Shown in pieces: positions 40,026-47,937 of a stretch of DNA of 64,000 nt. The DNA lies in assembly GCA_942490855.1 (NCBI GenBank), contig CALNYS010000005.1, positions 248,001 to 312,000 of the forward strand, in the 5' to 3' direction. Both the position numbers and the translations under genes were made by a program. The notes below the pieces were generated by a model. It worked only from the letters and a program-made list of their open reading frames with translations, did not search any database and was not told where the DNA came from. The stretch comes from CALNYS01 sp942490855 (GTDB lineage Bacteria; Planctomycetota; Phycisphaerae; Phycisphaerales; UBA1924). The number at the start of each line of letters is the position of its first letter. The stretch's first letter is position 1.

Positions 40026-41390
40026 TTACAGCGAGCAGCCCGAGCCCCACGCGGCGAGCATGCCGGCGAGGTCGCCCGCGCCGATGGAGCCGTCGAGATC
40101 GGTGTCGGCGAGGCCGCGCGCGTTGTCCCAGCGGGTCAGGAAGATCGCGAGGTCGGTCGCGTCCACGATGCCGTCGAGGTTGAGGTCGTTGGGGCAATGG
40201 GCCATCTGCTCGGCGAGGCGGATCACGCCGGCGACGCATTCTTCCGACGCGGGGATGAGCTGAGACGCGGGGAGCTGGAACCCGAACTGCCCGGTGTCGC
40301 GGAGCTCGAAGGTCCAGGCCATGACGCCGAGCTCGCCGAAGGTCCAGTCGGGCATGGCGCCCGAGGCGAGGCCGATGCCGCCGGCGCCGGTGCGGGCGTC
40401 GAAGTCGGTCCCGTGCTCGGCTTCGATCGCGTCGCTGAGCGCCTCCCCCAGCGGGAGGAGCGTGTTGCCGTCGGGCGCGGCGGTGTTGGTGTAGGCCCAG
40501 GCGCCGAGGACGAGCTGCGCGTAGTTGTGGACGTCGATGTGCCCGCGGATCTCGGGGGTCTTGAGGATGAAGTCGCGGAGGTTCGCGGTGCAGGGCTCGG
40601 AGAAGGGCGCGGGCCCGCGGTAGGTGCTGCTGCCGGTGCTGCCCGAGGAACCGGAGGACAGCCCCCAGCCCTCGGCCCAGTTGCGGTTGGGGTCCACGCC
40701 GTAGGAGGTGCCGCCGTTGTGGCGACGGTTCTTGCGCCAGAGGCGGTTGCCGGGCGTGAAGGTGTAGGCGTACCCGTCGGCGTTGGTGACGGGGACGATG
40801 TAGAAGTCCACGCGGTCGAGGACCTCGGCGATCTGCTGATCGGAGGCGTAGTCGTTGACGAGGCGGTCGGCGAGGTACATGCACGCGGCGGGCGAGATCC
40901 ACTCGCGGGCGTGCTGGGCGCCGTTGACGAGGACGGCGGGCTTGAGGCCGGGGGTGTCGCCGGTGATCTTGATCCCGCGGACGGTGCGCCCCTCGAGGGT
41001 GTCGCCGATGGTGACGATCTCGACGCGGGGGTCCGCGGCGTAGGCGTCGAGCTGGTCGTTGATCGCGTCCCAGTCCTGGTAGGCGTCAAAGAAGCCGCCG
41101 CCGCGCACGGTCTCGCGGGAGGCGTCGACGATGGCCTGAAGGTTGTGCTCGACGATGACTGCGCCGGTGGTCGCGAGTGACTCGGCGAGGGCGGTGTCGG
41201 CGGCGAAGTACTGCTCGCCCAGACCGACTCGGCAGGCGAGCGGCTCGGCGCCCAGCGCCTCGAGCTGTTCGAGGTGCTCGACGGACTCGACATCGACGCG
41301 CACGACGGCGGTGGTGTCGTCGAGGGTCGGGGTGTGGGCGAGGGCGGCCGCGGCGGCGAGTCCGGATAACGCGCAGAGCAGGTTCTTCAT
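40026..41390 (-). CDS. Secreted M14 zinc carboxypeptidase with dockerin-like tail
   Basis: The 454-residue protein starts with a signal peptide (MKNLLCALSGLAAAAALA) and an activation-like prodomain (about 20-105). The M14 peptidase domain has the zinc HxxE in NGAQHAREWISPAACMYL, the substrate Arg/Asn motif GVDPNRNWAEGWG, the third zinc ligand in HIDVHNYAQLVLG, and the catalytic Glu in TFELRDTGQFGF. The full set predicts an active metallocarboxypeptidase of the A/B type. Two dockerin-like units close the chain (DLNLDGIVDATDLAIFLTRW and DTDLDGSIGAGDLAGMLAAW, then GSGCSL). Confidence 0.93.
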   Translation of the reverse strand: MKNLLCALSGLAAAAALAHTPTLDDTTAVVRVDVESVEHLEQLEALGAEPLACRVGLGEQYFAADTALAESLATTGAVIVEHNLQAIVDASRETVRGGGFFDAYQDWDAINDQLDAYAADPRVEIVTIGDTLEGRTVRGIKITGDTPGLKPAVLVNGAQHAREWISPAACMYLADRLVNDYASDQQIAEVLDRVDFYIVPVTNADGYAYTFTPGNRLWRKNRRHNGGTSYGVDPNRNWAEGWGLSSGSSGSTGSSTYRGPAPFSEPCTANLRDFILKTPEIRGHIDVHNYAQLVLGAWAYTNTAAPDGNTLLPLGEALSDAIEAEHGTDFDARTGAGGIGLASGAMPDWTFGELGVMAWTFELRDTGQFGFQLPASQLIPASEECVAGVIRLAEQMAHCPNDLNLDGIVDATDLAIFLTRWDNARGLADTDLDGSIGAGDLAGMLAAWGSGCSL

Positions 41391-41454
41391 GTCTGGAGTC
41401 TACCCCCGCGCGGGCGTCGATCCATTGGAAATCGCCAGTCGGGGAGGCTCAGAA

Positions 41455-41483
41455 TTGCCAACTTGGGCGTGCGCGGGTACCTT
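41455..41483 (+). promoter_or_regulatory. Candidate tRNA-Tyr promoter
   Basis: TTGCCA (41455-41460) and TACCTT (41478-41483) are separated by 17 bases and lie 20 bases before the mature tRNA-Tyr 5' end. The -35 box is 5 of 6 to consensus, the -10 box weak. Confidence 0.4.
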
Positions 41484-41503
41484 CTCGGGCTCGACAAACC
41501 CCC

Positions 41504-41586
41504 GGGCGGTTACCGAAGTGGACAAACGGGGCAGACTGTAAATCTGTTGGCTTACGCCTCCGCTGGTTCGAATCCAGCACCGCCCA
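41504..41586 (+). tRNA. tRNA-Tyr (anticodon GTA)
   Basis: GGGCGGT pairs with ACCGCCC at the ends, discriminator A. The anticodon stem is GCAGA/TCTGT with loop CTGTAAA, giving anticodon GTA. It has a class II variable arm and a T-arm with GGTTCGAATCC. Length 83; CCA is not encoded. Confidence 0.96.
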
Positions 41587-41590
41587 CTTG

Positions 41591-41620
41591 AACGCGACGC
41601 CCGACGGCGTCGCGTTTTTT
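41591..41620 (+). terminator. Rho-independent terminator of tRNA-Tyr
   Basis: AACGCGACGC and GCGTCGCGTT form a 10-base stem with a 6-base loop and six T residues (41615-41620). The purD stop codon (TTA on the plus strand, 41619-41621) lies in the T-run, so this sequence serves the tRNA, while purD reads into it from the other side. Confidence 0.9.
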
Positions 41621-42941
41621 ATGCGCTCGCGGGGACTTTGCCCCCGATGTCGCGCCGCAGGACCTTGCCCTCGAAGTGGATCACGTCGGCGGCGGCCAGG
41701 GCCTTGTCGCGGGCGTCGCTGACGGTGTCGCCGAGGGCGGTGACGCCGAGGACGCGCCCGCCGGCGGTGACGAAGCCGCCCTCGCCGCGTTTTGTGCCGG
41801 CGTGGAAGACGGTGACGCCCTCCATGGCGTTGGCGTCGTCGATGCCGGTGATGGGGAAGCCGGTCTCGGGCTTCTCGGGGTAGCCTCGGCTGGCGAGGAC
41901 GACGCAGCAGGCGGCGCGGTCGTCGAAGCCCCAGCGGGAGTCGGCGAGACGCCCGACGGCGCACTCGTAGAGGGTCTTGGCGAGGTCGCCCTGCCAGCGG
42001 GCCATGAGGGGCTGGCACTCGGGGTCGCCGAAGCGGACGTTGAACTCGAGGACCTTGGGCCCGCCGGCGGTGAGCATGAGGCCGGCGTAGAGGACGCCGC
42101 GGTAGTCGATGCCTTCGCGGCGCAGGGCGTCCATGAGGGGGGCGAGGATCTCGCGCTGGACGGTGTCGTAGAGCGTGTCGTCAACGAGGGCGGAGGGGCA
42201 GAAGGCGCCCATGCCGCCGGTGTTGGGCCCGGCGCCGCCTTCGAGGAGGCGCTTGTGGTCCTGGCAGGCGTCGAGGACGGCGGCGGTGCGCCCGTCGCAG
42301 AGCGCGAGGATGGAAACCTCGGGGCCCTTGAGGCGTTCTTCGATGACGACGGTGTCGCCGGCGTCGCCGAAGATGCGGTCCATCATGAGGCGCTTGACGG
42401 CGTCGCGTGCGTCGTCGAGCGAGTCGGGGACGAAGACGCCCTTGCCCTTGGCGAGCCCGCTGGCCTTGACGACCTGTGCGGTGTCGCGGGATTCGAGGTA
42501 CTCGATGGCGTTCTCGGCGTTGGTGAAGGTGCGGGCCTCTCCCGTGGGGAGGCTCGCGGCGCGCATGAGTTGCTTGGCCCAGGCCTTGTCGGCCTCGAGG
42601 CGGGCGCCGTCCTTGTTGGGGCCGAAGACGGCGCGGTCCTTGGTGCGGAGCGCGTCGGCGAGCCCTTCGGCAAGCGGGTCCTCGGGGCCGATGATGACGA
42701 GGTTGATCTTGTGCTTGTCGCAGTACTGGGCGGTGCGGTAGGCCTCTTTGGTGCTGACGGGGACGTCGACCGCGCGCCCGAGGGCGGCGAGCCCTGGGTT
42801 CTGCGGGTGGGTGACGTGGAGATCGCCCAGTGAGGCTGACTTTTTGAGGCGCCACGCGAGCGCGTGCTCACGACCGCCGCCGCCGATCAGCAGCACGTTG
42901 AGCCGCTCCGGCGTCGCTGCACGTTTGTCCGACTTGCCCAC
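41619..42941 (-). CDS. purD: Phosphoribosylamine--glycine ligase
   Basis: The start is GTG 42941 with GGAGG upstream; 440 residues. After a short lead (MGKSDKRAATPER) the GARS N-domain begins with NVLLIGGGGREHALAWRLK, followed by INLVIIGPEDPLAEGLADAL. The ATP-grasp part includes FGPNKDGARLEADKAWAKQL, VVKASGLAKGKGVFV, and VLEFNVRFGDPECQPLM. It makes glycinamide ribonucleotide in purine synthesis. No other pur gene is adjacent. Confidence 0.95.
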   Translation of the reverse strand: MGKSDKRAATPERLNVLLIGGGGREHALAWRLKKSASLGDLHVTHPQNPGLAALGRAVDVPVSTKEAYRTAQYCDKHKINLVIIGPEDPLAEGLADALRTKDRAVFGPNKDGARLEADKAWAKQLMRAASLPTGEARTFTNAENAIEYLESRDTAQVVKASGLAKGKGVFVPDSLDDARDAVKRLMMDRIFGDAGDTVVIEERLKGPEVSILALCDGRTAAVLDACQDHKRLLEGGAGPNTGGMGAFCPSALVDDTLYDTVQREILAPLMDALRREGIDYRGVLYAGLMLTAGGPKVLEFNVRFGDPECQPLMARWQGDLAKTLYECAVGRLADSRWGFDDRAACCVVLASRGYPEKPETGFPITGIDDANAMEGVTVFHAGTKRGEGGFVTAGGRVLGVTALGDTVSDARDKALAAADVIHFEGKVLRRDIGGKVPASA

Positions 42942-42968
42942 GCACGCCTCCTCATCGGGTTGGGGAAA

Positions 42969-43042
42969 TCAGGGCGACTGGATTCGAACCAGCGACCTCC
43001 GCGTCCCAAACGCGGCGCTCTACCAAGCTGAGCTACGCCCTG
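42969..43042 (-). tRNA. tRNA-Pro (anticodon TGG)
   Basis: On the minus strand CAGGGCG at the 5' end pairs with CGCCCTG at the 3' end. The anticodon stem CCGCG/CGCGG with loop TTTGGGA gives TGG. The T-arm has GGTTCGAATCC. Length 74; CCA is not encoded. Confidence 0.96.
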
Positions 43043-43106
43043 CGTTTCGGCGGACACGATACACTACGGCGGGACCTCGAAGCGTCCGCACGGAGCCGCG
43101 ATCGCC

Positions 43107-43511
43107 ATGACTTCACCCGTATTCCTCGCTGTCCAGGAGGTCTCCGCCTTCTGGCCCGTCCTGCTCCTGATCATGATGGCGATCGGTTTCGCGGTGGTGA
43201 ACATCGTGGCGAGCCAGATGCTGGGCCCGAAGCGCGACGGCCCGGTCAAGGGGATCGCGTACGAGTCGGGCATGAACCCGATCGAGACGGCCCGCAAGCG
43301 CTTCAACGTGCGGTTCTACGTCCTCGCGATGATCTTCCTGGTCTTCGACGTCGAGGTGATCTTCCTGTACCCGTGGGCGGCGACGTTCGCGAACATCGAG
43401 CCCCGGACCGATCTCTCGCTGATGTTCCTCGCCCGGATCCTGTTCTTCGTTCTCACGACGATCGTCGCGTACCTCTACGCGGTGCGCAAGGGCATCCTCC
43501 GGTTCGACTAA
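43107..43511 (+). CDS. nuoA: NADH-quinone oxidoreductase subunit A
   Basis: The 134-residue protein has three membrane helices and the NuoA signature: GIAYESGMNPIETARKRFNV, then FYVLAMIFLVFDVEVIFLYP, where the conserved acidic residues line the quinone/proton path. Complex I genes usually form one cluster headed by nuoA and nuoB; here the next gene is a DUF2752 protein 39 bases downstream, and nothing else from complex I is in the window, so this subunit is encoded apart. Either the cluster is split in this lineage or this is an extra copy. Confidence 0.93.
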   Translation: MTSPVFLAVQEVSAFWPVLLLIMMAIGFAVVNIVASQMLGPKRDGPVKGIAYESGMNPIETARKRFNVRFYVLAMIFLVFDVEVIFLYPWAATFANIEPRTDLSLMFLARILFFVLTTIVAYLYAVRKGILRFD

Positions 43512-43550
43512 TCGCGGAACCGGACGACAGCGCCCCCCGAACAACCCCCC

Positions 43551-44003
43551 ATGCCCCCTGCCCGAGCCGCCGCCTCCGATCGATTCCTCGCCGCGGTCGG
43601 TGCGCTCGCGTGCCTGGCCCTGCTCGGGCTCGCCGCGGGTCTGGCGCCCAGCGCCGACGGGCACGGCACGCACACGCAGCTGGGGATGCCCCGCTGCTCG
43701 TGGGTCGTCACCTTCGACAAGCCCTGCCCGACGTGCGGGATGACCACGGCGTTTGCGCACGCGGCCGGCGGCGACCTGCTGTCCTCGGCGCGGGTCCAGC
43801 CCGCGGGGGCGGCCCTGGCGGTCGGGGCGGCCGCGGCGTTCTGGGTGTTCCTGCACACGGCGGTCTTCGGGTCGCGCTCGTCGCGGCTCTTCCGCCCGCT
43901 GTGGACGCCACGCTGGATCACCGCGGGGGCGGCGGGGCTCGTGGCGGCGTGGGTGTACAAGCTGCTCACGTGGGACGCGGCACCGGGTACCCTCCCCTCA
44001 TGA
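43551..44003 (+). CDS. DUF2752 membrane protein
   Basis: The 150-residue protein has three to four membrane segments and the DUF2752 centre: CSWVVTFDKPCPTCGMTTAF, with the conserved PCPTCGMT loop that may bind metal. Its function is unknown. It overlaps the next lipoprotein gene by 4 bases (ATGA at 44000-44003). Confidence 0.88.
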   Translation: MPPARAAASDRFLAAVGALACLALLGLAAGLAPSADGHGTHTQLGMPRCSWVVTFDKPCPTCGMTTAFAHAAGGDLLSSARVQPAGAALAVGAAAAFWVFLHTAVFGSRSSRLFRPLWTPRWITAGAAGLVAAWVYKLLTWDAAPGTLPS

Positions 44004-44635
44004 TCCGCTCGCTCCTACTCATCGCCCTGCTCCCCCTGCTCAGCGGCTGCGAGATCGCCGGCGTGATGGCCGCGAGCTACCACGCGACGGGCACGCACAA
44101 GGTCTTCGCGGAGTACCAGGGGCTCGACGACCAATCGTTCGCGGTGTTCATCGCCGCCGACCGCACGATCCAGGCGCAGAACCCGCGTCTGGTGCCGCGC
44201 CTGACGACCGCGATCACCGCGCAGCTGGTGGCGAACACCGGGGCGACGGGGTACGTCCCGGCGGCGCTCGTGCTCGACTACACCTTCAACCACCCGTCGT
44301 GGCCCGCCAAGCCCTACGGCGAGCTGGCCGAAGAGCTGGGCGTCGGTCGCGTGATCGTGATCGACCTCTACGAGCACCGTCTCAACGAGCGCGGGAACTC
44401 GTACCTGTGGCAGGGCGTGATCGCGGGGAACATCGGGGTGGTGGAGGCCGACGGCGCGTTCCCGAACGATTTCGCGTACACCGCGGGCGTGTCGGTGAGC
44501 TTCCCCGACGGGGACGGGTACGGGCCCGACGACTTCGGGTCTGACCAGATCCTCGCGGTGCTGGAGCGGCGCTTCACGAACCGCGCGTCCTGGCTCTTCT
44601 ACGACCACGAGGAAGACAATGAACCGGACTACTAA
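44000..44635 (+). CDS. Lipoprotein of unknown function (LpoB/TolB-N-like pattern)
   Basis: The start ATG 44000 gives 211 residues. A lipoprotein signal (MIRSLLLIALLPLLSGCEIA) has the lipobox LSGC. The mature part alternates strands and helices in the order seen in LpoB-type extracytoplasmic domains: FAVFIAADRTIQAQNPRLV, RLTTAITAQLVAN, AEELGVGRVIVIDLYEHRL. The neighbouring gene encodes a second lipoprotein of similar design; the two overlap by 17 bases. A role in the outer envelope is inferred. Confidence 0.75.
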   Translation: MIRSLLLIALLPLLSGCEIAGVMAASYHATGTHKVFAEYQGLDDQSFAVFIAADRTIQAQNPRLVPRLTTAITAQLVANTGATGYVPAALVLDYTFNHPSWPAKPYGELAEELGVGRVIVIDLYEHRLNERGNSYLWQGVIAGNIGVVEADGAFPNDFAYTAGVSVSFPDGDGYGPDDFGSDQILAVLERRFTNRASWLFYDHEEDNEPDY

Positions 44636-45275
44636 GCGCGCCGTCGGCGGCGCGCTCTTCGCGCTGACGCTCGGCGGGATCGCGGGCTGCAACATCGCGA
44701 CGACCGCGGCGTACGTCCTGCAGGGGCCGGCGAAGGTCGAAGCGCAGACCGAGCTCGACCGCAAGCGCCCCACGGTGGTCTTCATCGACGACCGCTCGAG
44801 CAAGGTGCCCCGGCGCTCGCTCCGCGTGGTGGTGGGGCAGACGGCCGAGGAGGACATGATCGCGGAGCGCGTGATCGACGCGGACATGATGATCGCCGCC
44901 CAGTCCATCCTGCGCGCCGCGATGAGCGAGGACGCGGACGAGCCGATGAGCGTCGCCGATCTCGGCCGCGCCGTCGGGGCCGACGTCGTGGTGTACGTCA
45001 CGATCGACGCGTGGACGCTCTCCAAGGACGGCGGGAGCTACTCCCCGCTCGTCTCGGCGCGGGTGAAGGTGATCGACGCGGCCGAGAGGGCCCGGATCTG
45101 GCCCGGCGACGACCGCGGCTACCCGCTGCTGATCGAGCCCGCGGCGTCGGCGTCGAACGTCCCCTCGTCGAGCGCCGAGCGTTCGGCGGCGCACAACGAG
45201 CTCGCCGAGCGGGTGGGGCGCTCCATCGCGAAACTGTTCTATAACTCTGACCGGGAAACGGTCCGCGAACGCTAG
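44619..45275 (+). CDS. Lipoprotein of unknown function, distant relative of the preceding gene
   Basis: The 218-residue protein begins with a lipobox-type signal (MNRTTKRAVGGALFALTLGG then IAGCN). Residues about 50-160 show the same strand-helix order as the gene before it: VVFIDDRSSKVPRRSLRVVV, AAQSILRAAM, and LGRAVGADVVVYVTIDAW, where GADVVVYV corresponds to GVGRVIVID. The pair looks like an old duplication. The stop overlaps the stop of the YbbR-like gene on the other strand (45272-45275). Confidence 0.75.
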   Translation: MNRTTKRAVGGALFALTLGGIAGCNIATTAAYVLQGPAKVEAQTELDRKRPTVVFIDDRSSKVPRRSLRVVVGQTAEEDMIAERVIDADMMIAAQSILRAAMSEDADEPMSVADLGRAVGADVVVYVTIDAWTLSKDGGSYSPLVSARVKVIDAAERARIWPGDDRGYPLLIEPAASASNVPSSSAERSAAHNELAERVGRSIAKLFYNSDRETVRER

Positions 45276-46330
45276 TTGCCCGCGGGCGTGAGGCGCTCGA
45301 CGCTCAGGGCGACGGGCTCGTCGGGCCCGGTGATGACGAGCGACGCCGGCGCGGGGATCATGCCGTCCTCGCTGAGGAGCGCGTAGGTCGCGGGCTTGGC
45401 GGTGACGCCGCGGAGGAGCTCGTCGCTCGTGAGGCGCACGATCGCGACGATGCTGAGTTCCTGCGACTCGATGCGCTGCACCAGATCGCTGGGCCCGGTG
45501 ACGCTGAGCCCGTCAACAAACTGCTTGACCGCGGTGACGCGCCACTGCGCGAAATCGGAGGGCAGCCCGAGGACCTGCACGGGCGCCGACGCCACCTTGA
45601 TCGTCGAGACCCGGCTGCGCACCGCGAGTCGCACGCTGACGCGCCCGGGCAGGAGGGTGACGAGGGCCCGGTCGGCGGGGCGGAGCCCGGTCACGGCGAG
45701 CTGCGCCTCAACCCGCTGGGTCGCGCCGGGGCGGAGCGCGCCGAGCACGCTCTGGTCGATGCGCGCGGTCACGACGGGCGAGGCGCCGAAGCCGGCGAGG
45801 ACGGACGCGGGCCCGGAGATATCTACGGTCGCGGGCTCGATGAGGGGCGGCTCGGAGAGATCCAGGCTGGTGACGTCGAAGACGACCGGGACGCTCTCGA
45901 GCGTGGCGACCTCGTCAACGACGACGGTGCGCGACTCGGGCTCGCTGTGGATGACGCTCGCTGATCTGAGGTGATCGGCGGCGCTGGCGCTGACGGCGTC
46001 CCCGAGGTTGAGCTGGTACTCGCCGGCGCTCGCGCCGGGGCCGCCGGGTGCGCCGACGGCGAGCACGACGCCCTCGCGTCGCAGGCGTGCGGCGGCGATC
46101 TCGATCTCGCTGCGCGGGCCCTCGAGGGTGATCGCGACGTTCTCGGCGCCGCGCCCGTCGCCCCAGCGGGCGACGCGCGTGGAGGTGGACTCGAGGCGCA
46201 CGAGCACCTCGGCCTCGACGCGGGTGAGGGTCTGCGTCTCGGCGAAGAGCCAGATGAGGCAGGTGACCAGGGCCAGCACGACCAGGGTCGCGACCGAATC
46301 GGTCTGTCGCTTGGGGAGTGCGGCGCTCAC
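45272..46330 (-). CDS. YbbR-like (CdaR-type) protein partnered with diadenylate cyclase
   Basis: The start is GTG 46330, overlapping the cyclase stop (GTGA); 352 residues. One N-terminal membrane helix (ATLVVLALVTCLIWLFAET) is followed by YbbR-type repeats (VPVVFDVTSLDLSEPPLIEP, PATVDISGPASVLAGFG, DGLSVTGPSDLVQRIESQEL, SLVITGPDEPVALSVE). In Firmicutes the protein CdaR controls the cyclase CdaA from outside the membrane; gene order and topology are the same here. Confidence 0.85.
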   Translation of the reverse strand: MSAALPKRQTDSVATLVVLALVTCLIWLFAETQTLTRVEAEVLVRLESTSTRVARWGDGRGAENVAITLEGPRSEIEIAAARLRREGVVLAVGAPGGPGASAGEYQLNLGDAVSASAADHLRSASVIHSEPESRTVVVDEVATLESVPVVFDVTSLDLSEPPLIEPATVDISGPASVLAGFGASPVVTARIDQSVLGALRPGATQRVEAQLAVTGLRPADRALVTLLPGRVSVRLAVRSRVSTIKVASAPVQVLGLPSDFAQWRVTAVKQFVDGLSVTGPSDLVQRIESQELSIVAIVRLTSDELLRGVTAKPATYALLSEDGMIPAPASLVITGPDEPVALSVERLTPAGN

Positions 46331-47175
46331 GCGGCTTCCTCCGTCTCGGCGGGGGCGTCGTCCTGCTGATCGTCACGGGCCGACTGCGCCAGGCGGAGGC
46401 GCAGTTCCTCGCGCAGGGCGTCGACGCTGAGCCAGCGGAGCAGGCGCCCGCGCTCGCCGAGGCTGATGGCGCCGGTCTCTTCGCTGATCACGATGACGAG
46501 CGCGTCGGAGACGCGCGTCATGCCGATCGCGGCGCGGTGGCGTGTGCCCATGTCCGGGTCGGGGACGTCGTTGGGATCGGCGAGCGGGAACTGCACGCTC
46601 GCGGCGACGACACGCTTCCCGCGGATGACGACGCCCATGTCGTGCAGCGGGCTGTTGGGCCAGAAGATGGTCTGGAGCAGCTCGGCCGAGACGTCGGCGT
46701 TGAGGGCCTTGCCCGACTCGATGTACTCGCGCAGCCCGACGCGCCGCTCGATCGCGATGAGCCCGCCGTACTTGCTCTTGCTCAGCAGCTCGCACGCCGA
46801 GCACAGGGCCTCGACGACGGGGGCGACGTCGGCCGGCTCGGCGCGGAAGAGGGGCGCCTCGCCGATACGCGACATGGCGCGGCGGAGCTCGGGCTGGAAG
46901 ATGATCACCGCGGCGACGACCGCGAAGCCGAGGAGGTTGTCAAAGAGGAAGCTGAGGCGTTCGAAGGCGTCGGTCGGCGCGAGCAGGCGGAGGACGAGGA
47001 CGACCAGCAGCACCACGAGGATGCCGCGCAGGGCGCCCGCGGCGCGGGTGCCGCGCACGAAGCGCCAGACGAGGTACACCACGCCCGCGATGACCGCGAG
47101 TTCGGCGAGAACCTCAAACGGGTTGTACCCCGTCAGTCTCCCAATGAGCTGGCGGATCGACTCAAACCCGCTCAC
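46327..47175 (-). CDS. cdaA: Membrane diadenylate cyclase (CdaA/DisA_N family)
   Basis: The start is GTG 47175; 282 residues. Three membrane helices (about 22-90) precede a DisA_N domain. Family motifs are present: IIFQPELRRAMSRIG, GGLIAIERRVGLREYIESGK, LLQTIFWPNSPLHDMGVVIR (residues 167-185), and MGTRHRAAIGM (209-219). The usual Asp-Gly-Ala motif of the active site reads Asp179-Met180-Gly181 here, keeping the Asp. It should condense two ATP to c-di-AMP, a second messenger for cell-wall and osmotic control. The YbbR-like regulator follows with a 4-base overlap. Confidence 0.92.
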   Translation of the reverse strand: MSGFESIRQLIGRLTGYNPFEVLAELAVIAGVVYLVWRFVRGTRAAGALRGILVVLLVVLVLRLLAPTDAFERLSFLFDNLLGFAVVAAVIIFQPELRRAMSRIGEAPLFRAEPADVAPVVEALCSACELLSKSKYGGLIAIERRVGLREYIESGKALNADVSAELLQTIFWPNSPLHDMGVVIRGKRVVAASVQFPLADPNDVPDPDMGTRHRAAIGMTRVSDALVIVISEETGAISLGERGRLLRWLSVDALREELRLRLAQSARDDQQDDAPAETEEAA

Positions 47176-47211
47176 CGGCGCCTCCGATCTGCAACTTCTG
47201 CCCGTGCACGA

Positions 47212-47937
47212 TCATACCTCGGTATCGGCTGTCTCTGCGCTCCCCGCCAATCTGCCGTCGGTCATCCGCAGCACGCGGTCGGCCCGCTCGGCGAGCGACT
47301 CGTCGTGCGTGACCATGACGACGGCGCGCGATTCGTCCTCGTGCAGGCTCTGGAGGGAGTCGAGGATCGCCTCGCCCGCGGTGCGATCGAGGTTCCCGGT
47401 GGGCTCGTCGGCCAGCAGCGCGGCCGGCTCGTTGAGCAGCGAGCGGGCGATCGCGACGCGCTGGCGCTCCCCGCCGGATAACTGACTCGGACGGTGCGCG
47501 AGACGCTCGGCGAGCCCCATGCGCTCGAGCAGCCCGGCCGCGCGGTCGCGGAGCTCGTGGCGTTTGGCGCGGAAACCTCGCCCGTGGGCGGCCATCCCCG
47601 CGACGAGGACGTTCTCGAGCGCGCTGAGCTCGGGGAGCAGGTGGTAGAACTGGAAGACGAACCCGACCTCGCGCCGGCGGTAGGCGTCGAGCGCGCCGTG
47701 GCTCATGCCCGAGAGCGCGTCGCCCTTGTAGCGGACGTCGCCGCCGTTCTTGTCCGGGCGGTCGAGCCCGCCCAGGAGGTGCAGGAGCGTGGACTTGCCC
47801 GATCCGGAGGCGCCGAGGATGGCGATGAACTCGCCCGGCGCGACGTGGAAATCGACGCCGCGCAGCACGGGGGTATCGACGCGCCCCATGCGGTAGGTCT
47901 TCTTGAGCGCGCACGCTTCGAGGAGTGGCGTGTCCAT
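47212..47937 (-). CDS. LolD-like ABC transporter ATP-binding protein
   Basis: The start ATG 47937 overlaps the permease stop by 1 base (TGATG); 241 residues. Walker A is LGASGSGKSTLLHLLGGLD, Q-loop FVFQFYHLLPELSALENV, signature SQLSGGERQRVAIARSLL, Walker B ALLADEPTGNLD, and the switch His in MVTHDESLAE. It fits the LolD/MacB type that powers FtsX-like permeases. Together with the permease upstream it may release lipoproteins from the inner membrane. Confidence 0.9.
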   Translation of the reverse strand: MDTPLLEACALKKTYRMGRVDTPVLRGVDFHVAPGEFIAILGASGSGKSTLLHLLGGLDRPDKNGGDVRYKGDALSGMSHGALDAYRRREVGFVFQFYHLLPELSALENVLVAGMAAHGRGFRAKRHELRDRAAGLLERMGLAERLAHRPSQLSGGERQRVAIARSLLNEPAALLADEPTGNLDRTAGEAILDSLQSLHEDESRAVVMVTHDESLAERADRVLRMTDGRLAGSAETADTEV

